A DNA stretch of 49,304 bases from an uncultured Clostridia bacterium. GTDB taxonomy: Bacteria > Bacillota > Clostridia > Oscillospirales > Acutalibacteraceae. Every line of letters starts with the position of its first letter. Within the stretch, counting starts at the first letter, position 1. Made by a program: the position numbers and the translations under genes. Below, in pieces: positions 24,977-36,082 of this stretch. The notes beneath the pieces are model-generated. The model saw only the letters and a list, made by a program, of their open reading frames with translations. It was not told the DNA's origin and searched no databases. The DNA is taken from the NCBI GenBank assembly GCA_947589365.1, contig CANQAJ010000005.1:1-49304 (forward strand), written 5' to 3'.

Positions 24977-26025
24977 ACTCTACCGCCCCTCTTGACCGCA
25001 AGCAGAAGCTTTGCAGTCAATACTTCTATAACGATCCTTGAGTCCGCCCTCGTGCTTTTCAGCTTTATATCAGCTTCAAGTATGGCTTCAAATATTTCTC
25101 TGAGCGACTCCTTTGAATACCTTGCGGCAGCTGTACCTGCCCTTTTTAAGAGGAAGCTTCTTCTTCCGTAATTAAAATCTTCGGCAACATCGTTAATACT
25201 CTTACCCGCCTCTGCTGCCGCTTTCATGCGGTACATATCAATAAATGATGAACTGAGAATTGATAAAATCATCTCGGGAGGCTGATTTTGTTCAAAAAGG
25301 AGATCAAGCTGTCTGTATGCCGCATTAAAATCATTCCTTGCTATACAGTCGGATAATGCATATATATTCGATTCTGTATTTCTGATGCAAAGCTTTCTTA
25401 TTATCTCCCCGGTTATCTCTCCGCCGTTCGCATAGGCACAAAGCTTATCCGTTTCATTTTTTAACGTATTAAGGTCATTTCCGACGCAGGATATTATTTC
25501 ATATGCATTATTACGGTCTATTCTGCATCCGCACTTTTCACACCATGAAATTATTTTGCCCCGGAGTGCCGTTTCGTCAAGCTTTTTCAGTTCAAGTGTA
25601 TTTCCCGCCTTTTCCGAAAATGTAATGAACTTTGAAAGCTTACTGCTCTTTTTCTTATTATCCGGAATAAGTGTAGGCATGGAAAACACAAGCACGGTTG
25701 AAGGTGCTATATCAGAGCAAAAGGCTTCAAGCTGTTTATAATCACCATCGGATAAGGAATTTATGTTATAATCCGTTACGCACACACATTTTCTTTCCGT
25801 AAACATAGGGAGCTGTTCGGCGGCATCAAAAATATTTTCAAGCGGTGTTTCCGAATTGAACTTATACAAATCAAATTCAGACGCTTCCTTTCCTACTGCC
25901 GCAGAAATTAATGCATCCGTATATTTACGGACAAGGTATTTTTCATCTCCGTATATCACATATAAATTATTCAGTTTATCAGAAGAAAGCTCCTTACGGA
26001 AGCTTTGCTCATTCAGCTTAGCCAA
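24973..26025 (-). CDS. holA: DNA polymerase III delta subunit
   Basis: 350 residues. The clamp-loader delta subunit opens the sliding clamp. The N-terminal signature is LYVIYGDEKYLVRKYTDAL; the middle domain carries the LPMFTERKCVCV-type segment; the C-terminal collar domain includes LLKRAGTAAARYS. The start is TTG at 26025, 3 nt after GGAGGGAAGGA and inside the comEC tail (13-nt overlap), suggesting translational coupling. comEC-holA adjacency is common in Firmicutes. Confidence 0.9.
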   Translation of the reverse strand: MAKLNEQSFRKELSSDKLNNLYVIYGDEKYLVRKYTDALISAAVGKEASEFDLYKFNSETPLENIFDAAEQLPMFTERKCVCVTDYNINSLSDGDYKQLEAFCSDIAPSTVLVFSMPTLIPDNKKKSSKLSKFITFSEKAGNTLELKKLDETALRGKIISWCEKCGCRIDRNNAYEIISCVGNDLNTLKNETDKLCAYANGGEITGEIIRKLCIRNTESNIYALSDCIARNDFNAAYRQLDLLFEQNQPPEMILSILSSSFIDMYRMKAAAEAGKSINDVAEDFNYGRRSFLLKRAGTAAARYSKESLREIFEAILEADIKLKSTRADSRIVIEVLTAKLLLAVKRGGRV

Positions 26026-28313
26026 TATCCTTCCCTCCTTATATTCACATCTCCGCTATTATAGACTCTTACGGCTAAATTTCCGCAGCCTGCCGTATAG
26101 TAAATATTTCCGACGTTATTTTCTTCGTAAACAGCGACGGCTTTTTCTGTATTTTCCGCCGTATCGGAAATAATTATATTTTCCGCATTGACAAGCTGTG
26201 CGTTCTGTGCTGCACCATCCACTGTCAGATAATCAACATCGAGCCACTGTTCCGGCAGGAAACTGCAATCCGTGTCATTACTGCATATAAGAAAATCACA
26301 GCCATATAATTCAAAATACAAAGCACAACATTTTTCCGTATTGTATATATGAATATCAATATTATCTATGTGTACGGTTTCGATTATATCATTATCGGTG
26401 CTTCCGCAGATTATCTCGGGACAATCCCCGGAAAGACGGTAAACACTTTCCGTCAGTTTTTCTTTATCATATACATGGACAGTATTGATATCATATCTTT
26501 CGAGTATATTACGGGCATAACCTCCCGTATCCGCAGCATTTCCGCTTATAAGCATATAATCTACGCTGCCCGCTATACTGTCGTCAAGATAATTTTCCAT
26601 ATTATATGATTTGTCATAGCTGCCGCCGCAAAACAGTATTGATGTATTTTCATTATCGGACATAAGCACGGTAAGACCTTCTCCGCAGTCTGCAATACTC
26701 AGCTTTATACTGTCCTGTTTTATTATCCTTTCCGCTATAAAGCCTGCCGCAAAAATCAATATTACACAACCCGCATACAAAGCGGCAAGTATATGCCTCT
26801 TGCCTCTGTACAGCGACAAAAACACAACGAGGAGAATTACAGAAGCTATTATACATATCGGCACATATTCATTCGTAAGCTTTATCACCGAAAAAGGCAG
26901 CGATGAAATATATCCGGCAACACCTGTTATGTAATTTGTAAGCAATCCGCTGACGGCAACAAAAGGCATTTCAAGGAACGTTAAAATTACGCTTATCCTC
27001 AAAAATACCATTATCATCGCAGTAAAGATAAGTAAGGATGCAGCAGGACCTGCTAAAATATTTGTAATAAGCGTATACGGAGCAAAGCTTTTGAAATACA
27101 CAAGCAGTATCGGAACAGAAAGAGCCATTGCACTAAGACTTGTTGATATAATTGATATCAGACCGCACAGCGGTGTTTTTACAACAAGCAAAAAACCGTA
27201 AGCAGTCCCTGTCCTTATCTCCTCCTTGGGATATATACGATTACGCACAAAGGAATTAATTTTTCCGCCCAACAATACTATACCGAGTGTTGCCGAAAAC
27301 GAAAGTAAAAAACCGATATCAACAGCGGTATACGGATTGATGAAACAGATGATAAGAGCGGCAAGACCGAGGGAGTTAAGCGAATCTGCTTTTTCCGTAA
27401 TCGACCTTCCGAAAAGAAATAAAATCTGCATAACGCCCGCTCTTAAAATCGGCGGCGTAAAGCCCACTACTGCCATATATAAAAATACAAATGCCGCACA
27501 AATAAAGGCTGCCGCTCTTTTTCTTCCCATACAGATAAATGTAAGAAAAAGCATCATAAGCTGTGTTATTACCGAAAGATGGAAACCCGATACCACAATG
27601 ATATGTGATATACCCGAATCACGGAAAGCATCCGTGTCGGCATCGGACAATCTGCTTTTATCCGCAAGGAGTACCGCACTGATAAATGCTGCCTGCTCCT
27701 TGGGAAGCTGAGCATTTACTGTATCAAGCATATATTTTCTTATGCACAGCGGATAATAATACAGCGGCTTATTTTCATTTTCCGTTATTTTTATTTCCTT
27801 ATAGATATCAATATTGCCGGTCAGATAATTTCCCCTTGAAATATTATAATATTTATAAGAATCCTCTGATTGTGTGTAAATATTTACTGTCGCCGTAACC
27901 GTATCATACATATCCGCACGAAGTGCCTTTTGAGATGACAGAAGTATTTTTGTATGCTGAACCGCACCGGGTAAATCAATTTGTGAAGTTTCGATTTTAT
28001 AATAGGTTCTTCCGTCATGCTCATACGGGAGATCACATATTTCTCCTGTTATAACCGCCGTTTTGCCGTACAGTTCTTCCGTAGGTCTGACATATACGGC
28101 ATTAAAACACATAAGCCATACGAGTGCCGCAGCGGACGTTATACATACGGCAGGAAAAATAACATTCTTCCTTGTTTTCCGTAATTTCAGGAATATAGCC
28201 GCAAGGCATACAAAAACGGCAATAAATACCGCAAGCTTATCAAGACCGAGGAAAAAAGAAACGACAACAACCGCAAGATATGTAAAGCCTATCACTGCAA
28301 GAGGTCGTTTCAT
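26013..28313 (-). CDS. comEC: ComEC/Rec2 DNA-uptake channel with degenerate C-terminal hydrolase domain
   Basis: 766 residues from the ATG at 28313 (GGAGGAAG upstream; a TTG at 28328 overlaps that site). ComEC carries single-stranded DNA across the membrane in natural transformation. Two to three N-terminal helices, an OB-like extracellular domain (about 80-190), the Competence domain (about 205-505; SGFHLSVITQ at 242) and a C-terminal beta-lactamase-like domain (about 535-766). In the last, HxHxDH is replaced by SGNAADTGG (590-598) and the first block reads ADCGEGL, so metal binding looks lost. No other late competence gene (comEA, comFA) lies in the window. Confidence 0.92.
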   Translation of the reverse strand: MKRPLAVIGFTYLAVVVVSFFLGLDKLAVFIAVFVCLAAIFLKLRKTRKNVIFPAVCITSAAALVWLMCFNAVYVRPTEELYGKTAVITGEICDLPYEHDGRTYYKIETSQIDLPGAVQHTKILLSSQKALRADMYDTVTATVNIYTQSEDSYKYYNISRGNYLTGNIDIYKEIKITENENKPLYYYPLCIRKYMLDTVNAQLPKEQAAFISAVLLADKSRLSDADTDAFRDSGISHIIVVSGFHLSVITQLMMLFLTFICMGRKRAAAFICAAFVFLYMAVVGFTPPILRAGVMQILFLFGRSITEKADSLNSLGLAALIICFINPYTAVDIGFLLSFSATLGIVLLGGKINSFVRNRIYPKEEIRTGTAYGFLLVVKTPLCGLISIISTSLSAMALSVPILLVYFKSFAPYTLITNILAGPAASLLIFTAMIMVFLRISVILTFLEMPFVAVSGLLTNYITGVAGYISSLPFSVIKLTNEYVPICIIASVILLVVFLSLYRGKRHILAALYAGCVILIFAAGFIAERIIKQDSIKLSIADCGEGLTVLMSDNENTSILFCGGSYDKSYNMENYLDDSIAGSVDYMLISGNAADTGGYARNILERYDINTVHVYDKEKLTESVYRLSGDCPEIICGSTDNDIIETVHIDNIDIHIYNTEKCCALYFELYGCDFLICSNDTDCSFLPEQWLDVDYLTVDGAAQNAQLVNAENIIISDTAENTEKAVAVYEENNVGNIYYTAGCGNLAVRVYNSGDVNIRREGYWLS

Positions 28314-28336
28314 TTTTTCTTCCTCCAAATTTATAA

Positions 28337-28627
28337 TTATCTGTTATGAAATTCTTTCATTTCCATATTTGTAAATCTGTGAATCATTTCCCTGTACAGT
28401 GTCTCTGTCATATCCGGATCGGCGCCGTATTCTTCCGCTTTTTCACGGACATTTTTAATTACCGCCTCGACTCTTGAGGAATCCTTTACTCCCTCCTCGG
28501 ATTTTTTAAATCGCGATGCCTGAAGGACAAATGTTCCTCTCTCCGCTATAAGTCTGATAATATCATTATCAATTCTGTCTATATTGCTCCTAACCTCTTC
28601 AAGGCTTTCACATTTCTTTACGTTCAT
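28337..28627 (-). CDS. chorismate mutase, AroQ type
   Basis: 96 residues from the ATG at 28627 (AGGGAG upstream). All-helical AroQ fold: VRSNIDRIDNDIIRLIAERG, then a helix with DSSRVEAVIKNVREKA and a third helix. Chorismate to prephenate is the committed step to Phe and Tyr. It is a free-standing domain with no dehydratase or dehydrogenase attached, placed between a HIT protein and comEC. Remote AroQ-like proteins of other function exist, so the activity is probable, not certain. Confidence 0.82.
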   Translation of the reverse strand: MNVKKCESLEEVRSNIDRIDNDIIRLIAERGTFVLQASRFKKSEEGVKDSSRVEAVIKNVREKAEEYGADPDMTETLYREMIHRFTNMEMKEFHNR

Positions 28628-28653
28628 TTCAAAACTCCCTAAATCAAATTTTT

Positions 28654-30676
<2,023 letters not shown>

Positions 30677-30729
30677 ATACAAAACTCCCGGATTTCAAAG
30701 CCGTTTTACGGCAGACTATTGACAATAGG

Positions 30730-31191
30730 TTACTGATTATTTCTTGTATTTATAAGTTCTCTCAGTTCCGATACAAGTGCCGCAGCCGCCGCATCTGTTC
30801 TTGTTGCAACAAATATTGTATCATCTCCTGCTATTGAACCCATAACTCCTGCACGCTGCATAGAGTCAAGAGCCGCACATACAGCTTGTGCCATACCACT
30901 GTGTGTCTTTATTACTGCAAGAGAATGGGAATACTCTACACCTGTTACGGCTGTTGAAAACAAATAAGAATGTGACTCTTCATCCTCTCCTGTGGAAGTA
31001 TCATAGGCATATTTATATTTACCGTCCGCATCAAGAACCTTGATAAGTCTTAATTCCTTAATGTCCCTTGAAACAGTCGCCTGAGTTACATTATATCCGT
31101 CACGCCTCAGCATTTCAAGAAGCTCCGTCTGCGTTTCTATGCTGTTGTTTTTTATAAGCTCAAGAATTCTTGTCTGCCTATGCGTTTTCAT
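30730..31191 (-). CDS. argR: arginine repressor ArgR
   Basis: 153 residues. The N-terminal winged helix (RQTRILELI; VTQATVSRDIKEL) binds ARG boxes; the C-terminal domain (from about 80) has the arginine-binding and hexamerisation segment GSIAGDDTIFVA. Controls arginine synthesis and breakdown in Firmicutes. The start overlaps the nadK stop by 4 nt. The argR-recN pair is widely conserved. Confidence 0.96.
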   Translation of the reverse strand: MKTHRQTRILELIKNNSIETQTELLEMLRRDGYNVTQATVSRDIKELRLIKVLDADGKYKYAYDTSTGEDEESHSYLFSTAVTGVEYSHSLAVIKTHSGMAQAVCAALDSMQRAGVMGSIAGDDTIFVATRTDAAAAALVSELRELINTRNNQ

Positions 31192-32063
31192 TTATAATCA
31201 CTCTTTTCCGCAAATTTATCATTCAGAACCCTGTAGAATGATCTGTCCTTAAGGTTAATAAATTCCGCTTCAAGGTCGGATGATGTAACGGATACGGAAT
31301 CATTCTTTTTTATTATAACCGTCTTGGCACCGTCAATTGTCAAAAATACCTCGGTTTCATCATCGCATGATGCTGTAATTACAAGTTCCGAAGAATGACT
31401 GAATATAACAGACCTTGCAAAAATCGAATGTGGACATATCGGCGTCATTACTATACATTTCATAGTCGGCTCAACCACGGGACCTCCCGCCGCAAGCGAA
31501 TATGCACTTGAACCGGTAGGTGTTGAAACAATAAGACCGTCTGCTCTGTAATGACATATATAATCCCTGTCAAGTGAAACTTCTATATCTATAAGCCTTG
31601 ATAATGATCCTCTTGAAATAACCGCATCATTTATTGAATAAAACTCGGTTACTCCGTCTGCATTTTTATGGATCACTCTGAGCATCATTCGCTTTTCGGT
31701 TGAATATTCCCCTGTTTTCAGCTTTCTCAACATATGAAGTTCATCAGGCTCAAGACCGGCAACATAACCGAGCCTGCCCATATTTATTCCTAACAACGGC
31801 TTATGAAGCGGTGCCGCATGACGTGCCGCGTGTATAATTGTTCCATCGCCGCCAATTGTAAGAACGATCTCCGCCGCACCGATAAGTTCATCTGTCGTAT
31901 CGTAATATTCTATATTATCATATCTGTAGCTTTTACGAAGATTAGTATGCATAAAAATATTCATTCCAATCTTCCGCAATATTTCTATAATTTCAAGAGA
32001 AGTTTCATATGCTCCCTTTTTTGTCAGATTCGGTATAAGAGCTACATTATTGATGTTATACAT
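31188..32063 (-). CDS. nadK: NAD kinase
   Basis: 291 residues. Phosphorylates NAD to NADP. The family signature GGDG is at 71-74 (LTIGGDGTIIHA), with GRLGYVA after it, and the second block SPTGSSAYSLAAGGP-type segment (about 184-200) lies in the C-terminal domain. Length is typical. Located between tlyA and argR. Confidence 0.96.
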   Translation of the reverse strand: MYNINNVALIPNLTKKGAYETSLEIIEILRKIGMNIFMHTNLRKSYRYDNIEYYDTTDELIGAAEIVLTIGGDGTIIHAARHAAPLHKPLLGINMGRLGYVAGLEPDELHMLRKLKTGEYSTEKRMMLRVIHKNADGVTEFYSINDAVISRGSLSRLIDIEVSLDRDYICHYRADGLIVSTPTGSSAYSLAAGGPVVEPTMKCIVMTPICPHSIFARSVIFSHSSELVITASCDDETEVFLTIDGAKTVIIKKNDSVSVTSSDLEAEFINLKDRSFYRVLNDKFAEKSDYK

Positions 32064-32085
32064 TTTGCTTTACATCTCCGGTGTA

Positions 32086-32895
32086 TCATTTATCAAGCTG
32101 TGCATGAGATTTCCCCACAAGTCCCTGTATATCAAAATTTCCTAATGATACAGGATTATCCGACTTTTGGATATACATAAGATATTCAATATTTCCCTCC
32201 GGTCCTTTTATCGGAGAAAAATCCAAGCCGAGTACGCTGTATCCGTTTTCAAGGCAGAAATTATATATTTTTTCTATTACTTCAATATGGATATTTTTAT
32301 CTCTTACAACTCCGTTTTTTCCTACCTTCCCGCGTCCCGCTTCAAATTGAGGCTTGATAAGGCAGACAGCCCGGGCATCGTCCTTTAAAAGGAGTCTTAC
32401 CGCCGGCAATACAAGCGTGAGTGAAATAAAACACACATCTACACTAAAAAAATCTATTTTATCCGTCACCTGTTCATTTGTTATATATCTTATATTTGTT
32501 CTTTCAAGATTGACCACCCTGCTGTCATTTCTTAGCTTCCAGTCAAGCTGCCCGTAACCGACATCTATCGAATATACCTTTTTTGCTCCGTTTTGCAGCA
32601 TACAATCGGTAAAACCGCCTGTGGATGCTCCTATATCCATGGTTATTTTATCGTTCAGATTCAGAGAAAAGGCTGTCATAGCCTTTTCAAGCTTAAGCCC
32701 TCCGCGGCTTACATATTTAGGTTTATTACCCCTGAGTTCAATCTTTACGCTTTCGGGATAGGTCGTGCCGGGCTTATCTGATTTCTGATTGTCGGCATAA
32801 ATAATTCCTGCCATTATAAGAGCCTTCGCCTTTTCTCTGCTTTCGGCAAGACCTCTTTCATAGACCAATACATCAAGTCTTTTTTTATCCGACAC
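32086..32895 (-). CDS. tlyA: TlyA-family rRNA 2'-O-methyltransferase
   Basis: 269 residues; GTG start at 32895 after GAGGGGTG. Residues 5-65 are an S4 RNA-binding domain (RLDVLVYERGLAESREKAKALI). A Rossmann methyltransferase domain follows, with the SAM motif MDIGASTGGFTDC and later SVDVCFISL and LIKPQFEAG. The actinobacterial homologue methylates 16S and 23S rRNA. It sits 34 bp after dxs in the conserved cluster. Annotated in some genomes as hemolysin TlyA, which the methyltransferase fold does not favour. Confidence 0.94.
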   Translation of the reverse strand: MSDKKRLDVLVYERGLAESREKAKALIMAGIIYADNQKSDKPGTTYPESVKIELRGNKPKYVSRGGLKLEKAMTAFSLNLNDKITMDIGASTGGFTDCMLQNGAKKVYSIDVGYGQLDWKLRNDSRVVNLERTNIRYITNEQVTDKIDFFSVDVCFISLTLVLPAVRLLLKDDARAVCLIKPQFEAGRGKVGKNGVVRDKNIHIEVIEKIYNFCLENGYSVLGLDFSPIKGPEGNIEYLMYIQKSDNPVSLGNFDIQGLVGKSHAQLDK

Positions 32896-32929
32896 TTACA
32901 TTTCACCCCTCATTAAAACTATGAAAATA

Positions 32930-34795
32930 TCAATCCGTACTATTCAGTACGGTTTTTTCTATTCCCCCGGCATCAAGTCCGAGCTTGGCGAGTGAGGAAT
33001 CGACTTTTGCCTGCTTTACAAAATCCTCTATAGCGACAAGCTTGTACTTTCCCCTGAAGTTCTTCTGATACATAAGAAAACCAAAGCTTTCTCCCACACC
33101 TCCGGTTTTTATTCCCTCTTCAAAGAAATACACTTCTTTAAAATTCATTGCTCCGGAAACGGCATTATCACTTATCGGTTTTATTTTGTTAAGCTTTAAA
33201 ACACATACATCCATGCCCTTTGCTCCGAGATTTTTTGCAGCCTCACAGGCATAGGAAAAAATTCTTCCGTAGGTCACTATGAGTTTACGGGATTTTTTAT
33301 TTCCGACAAAACAATAATCACTGCCGTCATATTCATATTCCTCCGGAAGATAAAGCTCCCCTCCCCTCGGATATCTTACCACCGCAATGTTCGGAGTATT
33401 ATATATCGCACTGTGCAGCATTTCTCTCAGCTCCGAAAATGATGCCGGTGCAAAAATCGTAATATTCGGAATTGTATTGAGGAAGGCAACATCAAATATA
33501 CCCTGATGCGTTTCTCCGTCCTCTCCAACAACACCTGCCCTGTCAACCGCAAGAACTATATGAAGCTTTTGAAGTGCGGCATCATGCAGTATCTGATCAT
33601 AGCTTCTTTGAAGAAATGTAGAATACACCGCAAAAACAGGTATCATTTCTCCTGCCGCAAGACCTGATGCAAAGGTTACTGCGTGTTCCTCTGCTATACC
33701 TACATCAAAAAACCTGTTTTTATATTTCTGTGAAAAATCACTGAGTCCTGTTCCCATAGCCATTGCTGCGGTTATTGCACATATTCTCTTATCTTTTTCG
33801 GCAGTTTCACACATTAATTCTCCGAAAACATCAGAATAACCCTTTGTTGAGCTTTTAGGTTCACCTGTTTCCATATCAAATGCGGAGATACCATGATAAT
33901 TCTTAGGATTCTTTTCCGCAAATTCATACCCTTTGCCTTTTATGGTACACACATGAAGAAATACCGCACCCTTTGAATATTTTGCAGCTCTGAGTGCAGA
34001 CTGAAGTTGTTGTATATCATGTCCGTTAAGAGGACCGTAATAGTTAAATCCCAGTTGCTCAAACATTGTTTTTCTGTTTCCGAAAAGATTTATCTTTAAC
34101 CAATTCTTTATATTTCTTATCGAATTTGTAATTGCTCTGCCTACTCCGTTAAATCTGTCAAGCCTGCTATGAACTCTTGTCTTTGCTCTTATATACGATG
34201 GCTGTATCCTCAATTTTGTAAGATACCGTGCCATTGAACCTACATTCTTTGAAATCGACATCTTATTATCATTTAAAATAACAATAAGTCTTTCTTTGGA
34301 ACGCCCTGCACAATTAAGTCCCTCAAAGGACAATCCGCCTGTTAAAGCTCCGTCACCGATCACGGCAATAGTATAATTTTTTCCGTCATTAAGTCTGTCC
34401 GCACAAGCTATACCGAATGCTGCCGAAACGGATGTACTGCTGTGTCCGGTGTCAAATGCATCATATATACTTTCATTTCTTTTGGGAAATCCCGAAATTC
34501 CGTCTTCTGTTCTTATCGTCCCGAGAGTATCATTTCTCCCCGTCAGCAGCTTATGAGCATAGCTCTGATGACCTACATCCCAGACTATCTTGTCATTCGG
34601 CAGGTCAAACACAGTATGAAGGGCTATTGTCAATTCAACAACTCCGAGATTTGACGCAAGGTGTCCTCCGTTTTCAGAAACCGTATCTATTATCTTAGTT
34701 CTTATTTCCTCTGCAAGGGTATTCAGTTCTTCAGCAGACAGCTTTTTGAGGTCGGACGGCGATTTTATACCGCTTAAAATGCTGTTGTCTGTCAT
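32930..34795 (-). CDS. dxs: 1-deoxy-D-xylulose-5-phosphate synthase
   Basis: 621 residues from the ATG at 34795 (GGAG 9 nt upstream; an in-frame start at 34849 lies inside the leader). First MEP-pathway step, using thiamine diphosphate to join pyruvate and glyceraldehyde 3-phosphate. Visible motifs: HLASNLGVVELT, DVGHQSYAHKLLTGR, the ThDP motif GDGALTGG to NDN, and DRAGVVGEDGETHQG in the pyrimidine domain. With ispA next to it and ispH-S1 upstream, the window carries three isoprenoid genes. Confidence 0.97.
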   Translation of the reverse strand: MTDNSILSGIKSPSDLKKLSAEELNTLAEEIRTKIIDTVSENGGHLASNLGVVELTIALHTVFDLPNDKIVWDVGHQSYAHKLLTGRNDTLGTIRTEDGISGFPKRNESIYDAFDTGHSSTSVSAAFGIACADRLNDGKNYTIAVIGDGALTGGLSFEGLNCAGRSKERLIVILNDNKMSISKNVGSMARYLTKLRIQPSYIRAKTRVHSRLDRFNGVGRAITNSIRNIKNWLKINLFGNRKTMFEQLGFNYYGPLNGHDIQQLQSALRAAKYSKGAVFLHVCTIKGKGYEFAEKNPKNYHGISAFDMETGEPKSSTKGYSDVFGELMCETAEKDKRICAITAAMAMGTGLSDFSQKYKNRFFDVGIAEEHAVTFASGLAAGEMIPVFAVYSTFLQRSYDQILHDAALQKLHIVLAVDRAGVVGEDGETHQGIFDVAFLNTIPNITIFAPASFSELREMLHSAIYNTPNIAVVRYPRGGELYLPEEYEYDGSDYCFVGNKKSRKLIVTYGRIFSYACEAAKNLGAKGMDVCVLKLNKIKPISDNAVSGAMNFKEVYFFEEGIKTGGVGESFGFLMYQKNFRGKYKLVAIEDFVKQAKVDSSLAKLGLDAGGIEKTVLNSTD

Positions 34796-34970
34796 ATTCT
34801 TAATCTCCAATACAATTACCATGATCTTATCATGCAGCTTCGTAAGCAATACATATTACCACGGCATTATGTACAGTGTATATCCGCAGTGCAGCCATAC
34901 ACATCAACTTTGTACTTTTTGTCCGTCCGGCACCCCCATATCATAATACCGAATGCAGAACGGACTTAAA
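34796..34970 (-). other. structured leader of dxs
   Basis: About 175 nt between the predicted start and the dxs ATG. GTCCGT near the 5' end pairs with ACGGAC about 40 nt later, and GTGTAT pairs with ATACAC further on. No ORF. TPP riboswitch core motifs (CTGAGA and the downstream pyrophosphate-binding loop) are not present. A new leader element or simple long UTR. Confidence 0.35.
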
Positions 34971-34977
34971 TATGATA

Positions 34978-35006
34978 ATTATAACACATACGGACAAAAT
35001 TTTCAA
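34978..35006 (-). promoter_or_regulatory. internal promoter for dxs and downstream genes
   Basis: Minus strand TTGAAA (35006-35001), 17 bp, TATAAT (34983-34978), beginning right at the ispA stop codon. It lets dxs-tlyA-nadK-argR-recN be expressed apart from the xse-ispA genes. Confidence 0.65.
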
Positions 35007-35882
35007 TCACTTTTCTCTATTTAACAAATAAACAGCAAAATTCTTTAGCTGTTCTGCCGAACCTCCGAATATTTCAAGTGCTGAAAGTGCCTTATTTGTC
35101 AATTCCTCTGCAAGTCTGCGACATTCCTCTAAGCCGAGAAGTGCCGCATATGTGGATTTTTCATTCTCATTATCACTTCCCACAGGCTTACCGAGTTCCT
35201 CGGTTGTCGATGTGACATCGAGCATATCATCTATTATTTGAAAGGCAAGACCGATATCCGAAGCATATTCACAGGCCGCCTCAAACTGCTCCTCTGTTGC
35301 ACCGGCAGATATACAGCCAAGCTTTGCCGCTGCTATCATAAGTGCTCCGGTTTTTTTATTATCCATAACCTTAAGATGCTCAACATCTACGCCTTTGCCC
35401 TCGCTTTCAAGATCTATCATCTGTCCTCCGAGCATACCGTTTACTCCCGCACATTCAGAAAGGACTTTGACAGCCTTTGCACATTTTTCATATCCGTTAA
35501 GCCTTACAGCCTCATCCGAAACCAAAACCCCGAATGCATGGGTAAGAAGTCCGTTTCCCGCAAGCAGTGCGGTCGCCTCTCCGTATACTTTATGGTTTGT
35601 AGGTTTTCCCCTGCGAAGGTCATCATTATCCATACACGGAAGATCATCATGTATCAAAGAATATGTATGTATCATTTCGAGTGCACAGGCAAACGGCATA
35701 GCGGCTTCTTCACTTCCGCCGCAAAGCTTTGCAAAATCAACAGTCAGCATAGGACGTACTCTCTTGCCGCCCGCCATAAGGCTGTATTCCATTGACGAAA
35801 CCAGTCTTTGTATATCCTCATTGTCCGTTTCGGGTAAATACGAAACAAGCTTTTTCTCAACTGTATCAGTAAATTCCGACAT
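35007..35882 (-). CDS. ispA: polyprenyl synthetase, farnesyl/geranyl diphosphate synthase
   Basis: 291 residues, typical for short-chain synthases. Condenses IPP with allylic diphosphates. First Asp-rich motif at 79-85 (DDLPCMD, followed by NDDLRRG), second DDMLD in the C-terminal half, with GKRVRP and the IPP-binding GGQMIDLE. Overlaps the xseB stop (TAATG). The product supplies undecaprenyl and quinone precursors. Confidence 0.95.
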   Translation of the reverse strand: MSEFTDTVEKKLVSYLPETDNEDIQRLVSSMEYSLMAGGKRVRPMLTVDFAKLCGGSEEAAMPFACALEMIHTYSLIHDDLPCMDNDDLRRGKPTNHKVYGEATALLAGNGLLTHAFGVLVSDEAVRLNGYEKCAKAVKVLSECAGVNGMLGGQMIDLESEGKGVDVEHLKVMDNKKTGALMIAAAKLGCISAGATEEQFEAACEYASDIGLAFQIIDDMLDVTSTTEELGKPVGSDNENEKSTYAALLGLEECRRLAEELTNKALSALEIFGGSAEQLKNFAVYLLNREK

Positions 35883-36082
35883 TATATTTCCTCCTGTTCA
35901 AGCTCCGATATATCTGTTATTTTCTGCTCGGCATCTTTAAGTACCTTATAGCAGTCCGCCGAAAGCCTTGTTCCCTCTTCAAAAAGCTTAATAGACTCCT
36001 CAAGCGAAAGCTCTCCTCCTTCAAGCTTTTCTACAATCTCCTCAAGCCTGTTTACTGCCCGCTCGTAATTAAATTCAGACAT
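35882..36082 (-). CDS. xseB: exodeoxyribonuclease VII small subunit
   Basis: 66 residues from the ATG at 36082, with GGAAGGA 10 nt upstream. An ATG three codons earlier touches that site. Helical hairpin typical of XseB: NYERAVNRLEEIVEKLEGGELSLEESIKLFEEG. Overlaps the xseA tail by 8 nt, so synthesis of the two subunits is probably coupled. Confidence 0.94.
   Translation of the reverse strand: MSEFNYERAVNRLEEIVEKLEGGELSLEESIKLFEEGTRLSADCYKVLKDAEQKITDISELEQEEI

Noticed and set aside
34796..34970. TPP riboswitch on dxs
   Set aside because: GGGGGTGCC and an ATAATGCC-like stretch are present, but CTGAGA and the conserved downstream loop are missing.
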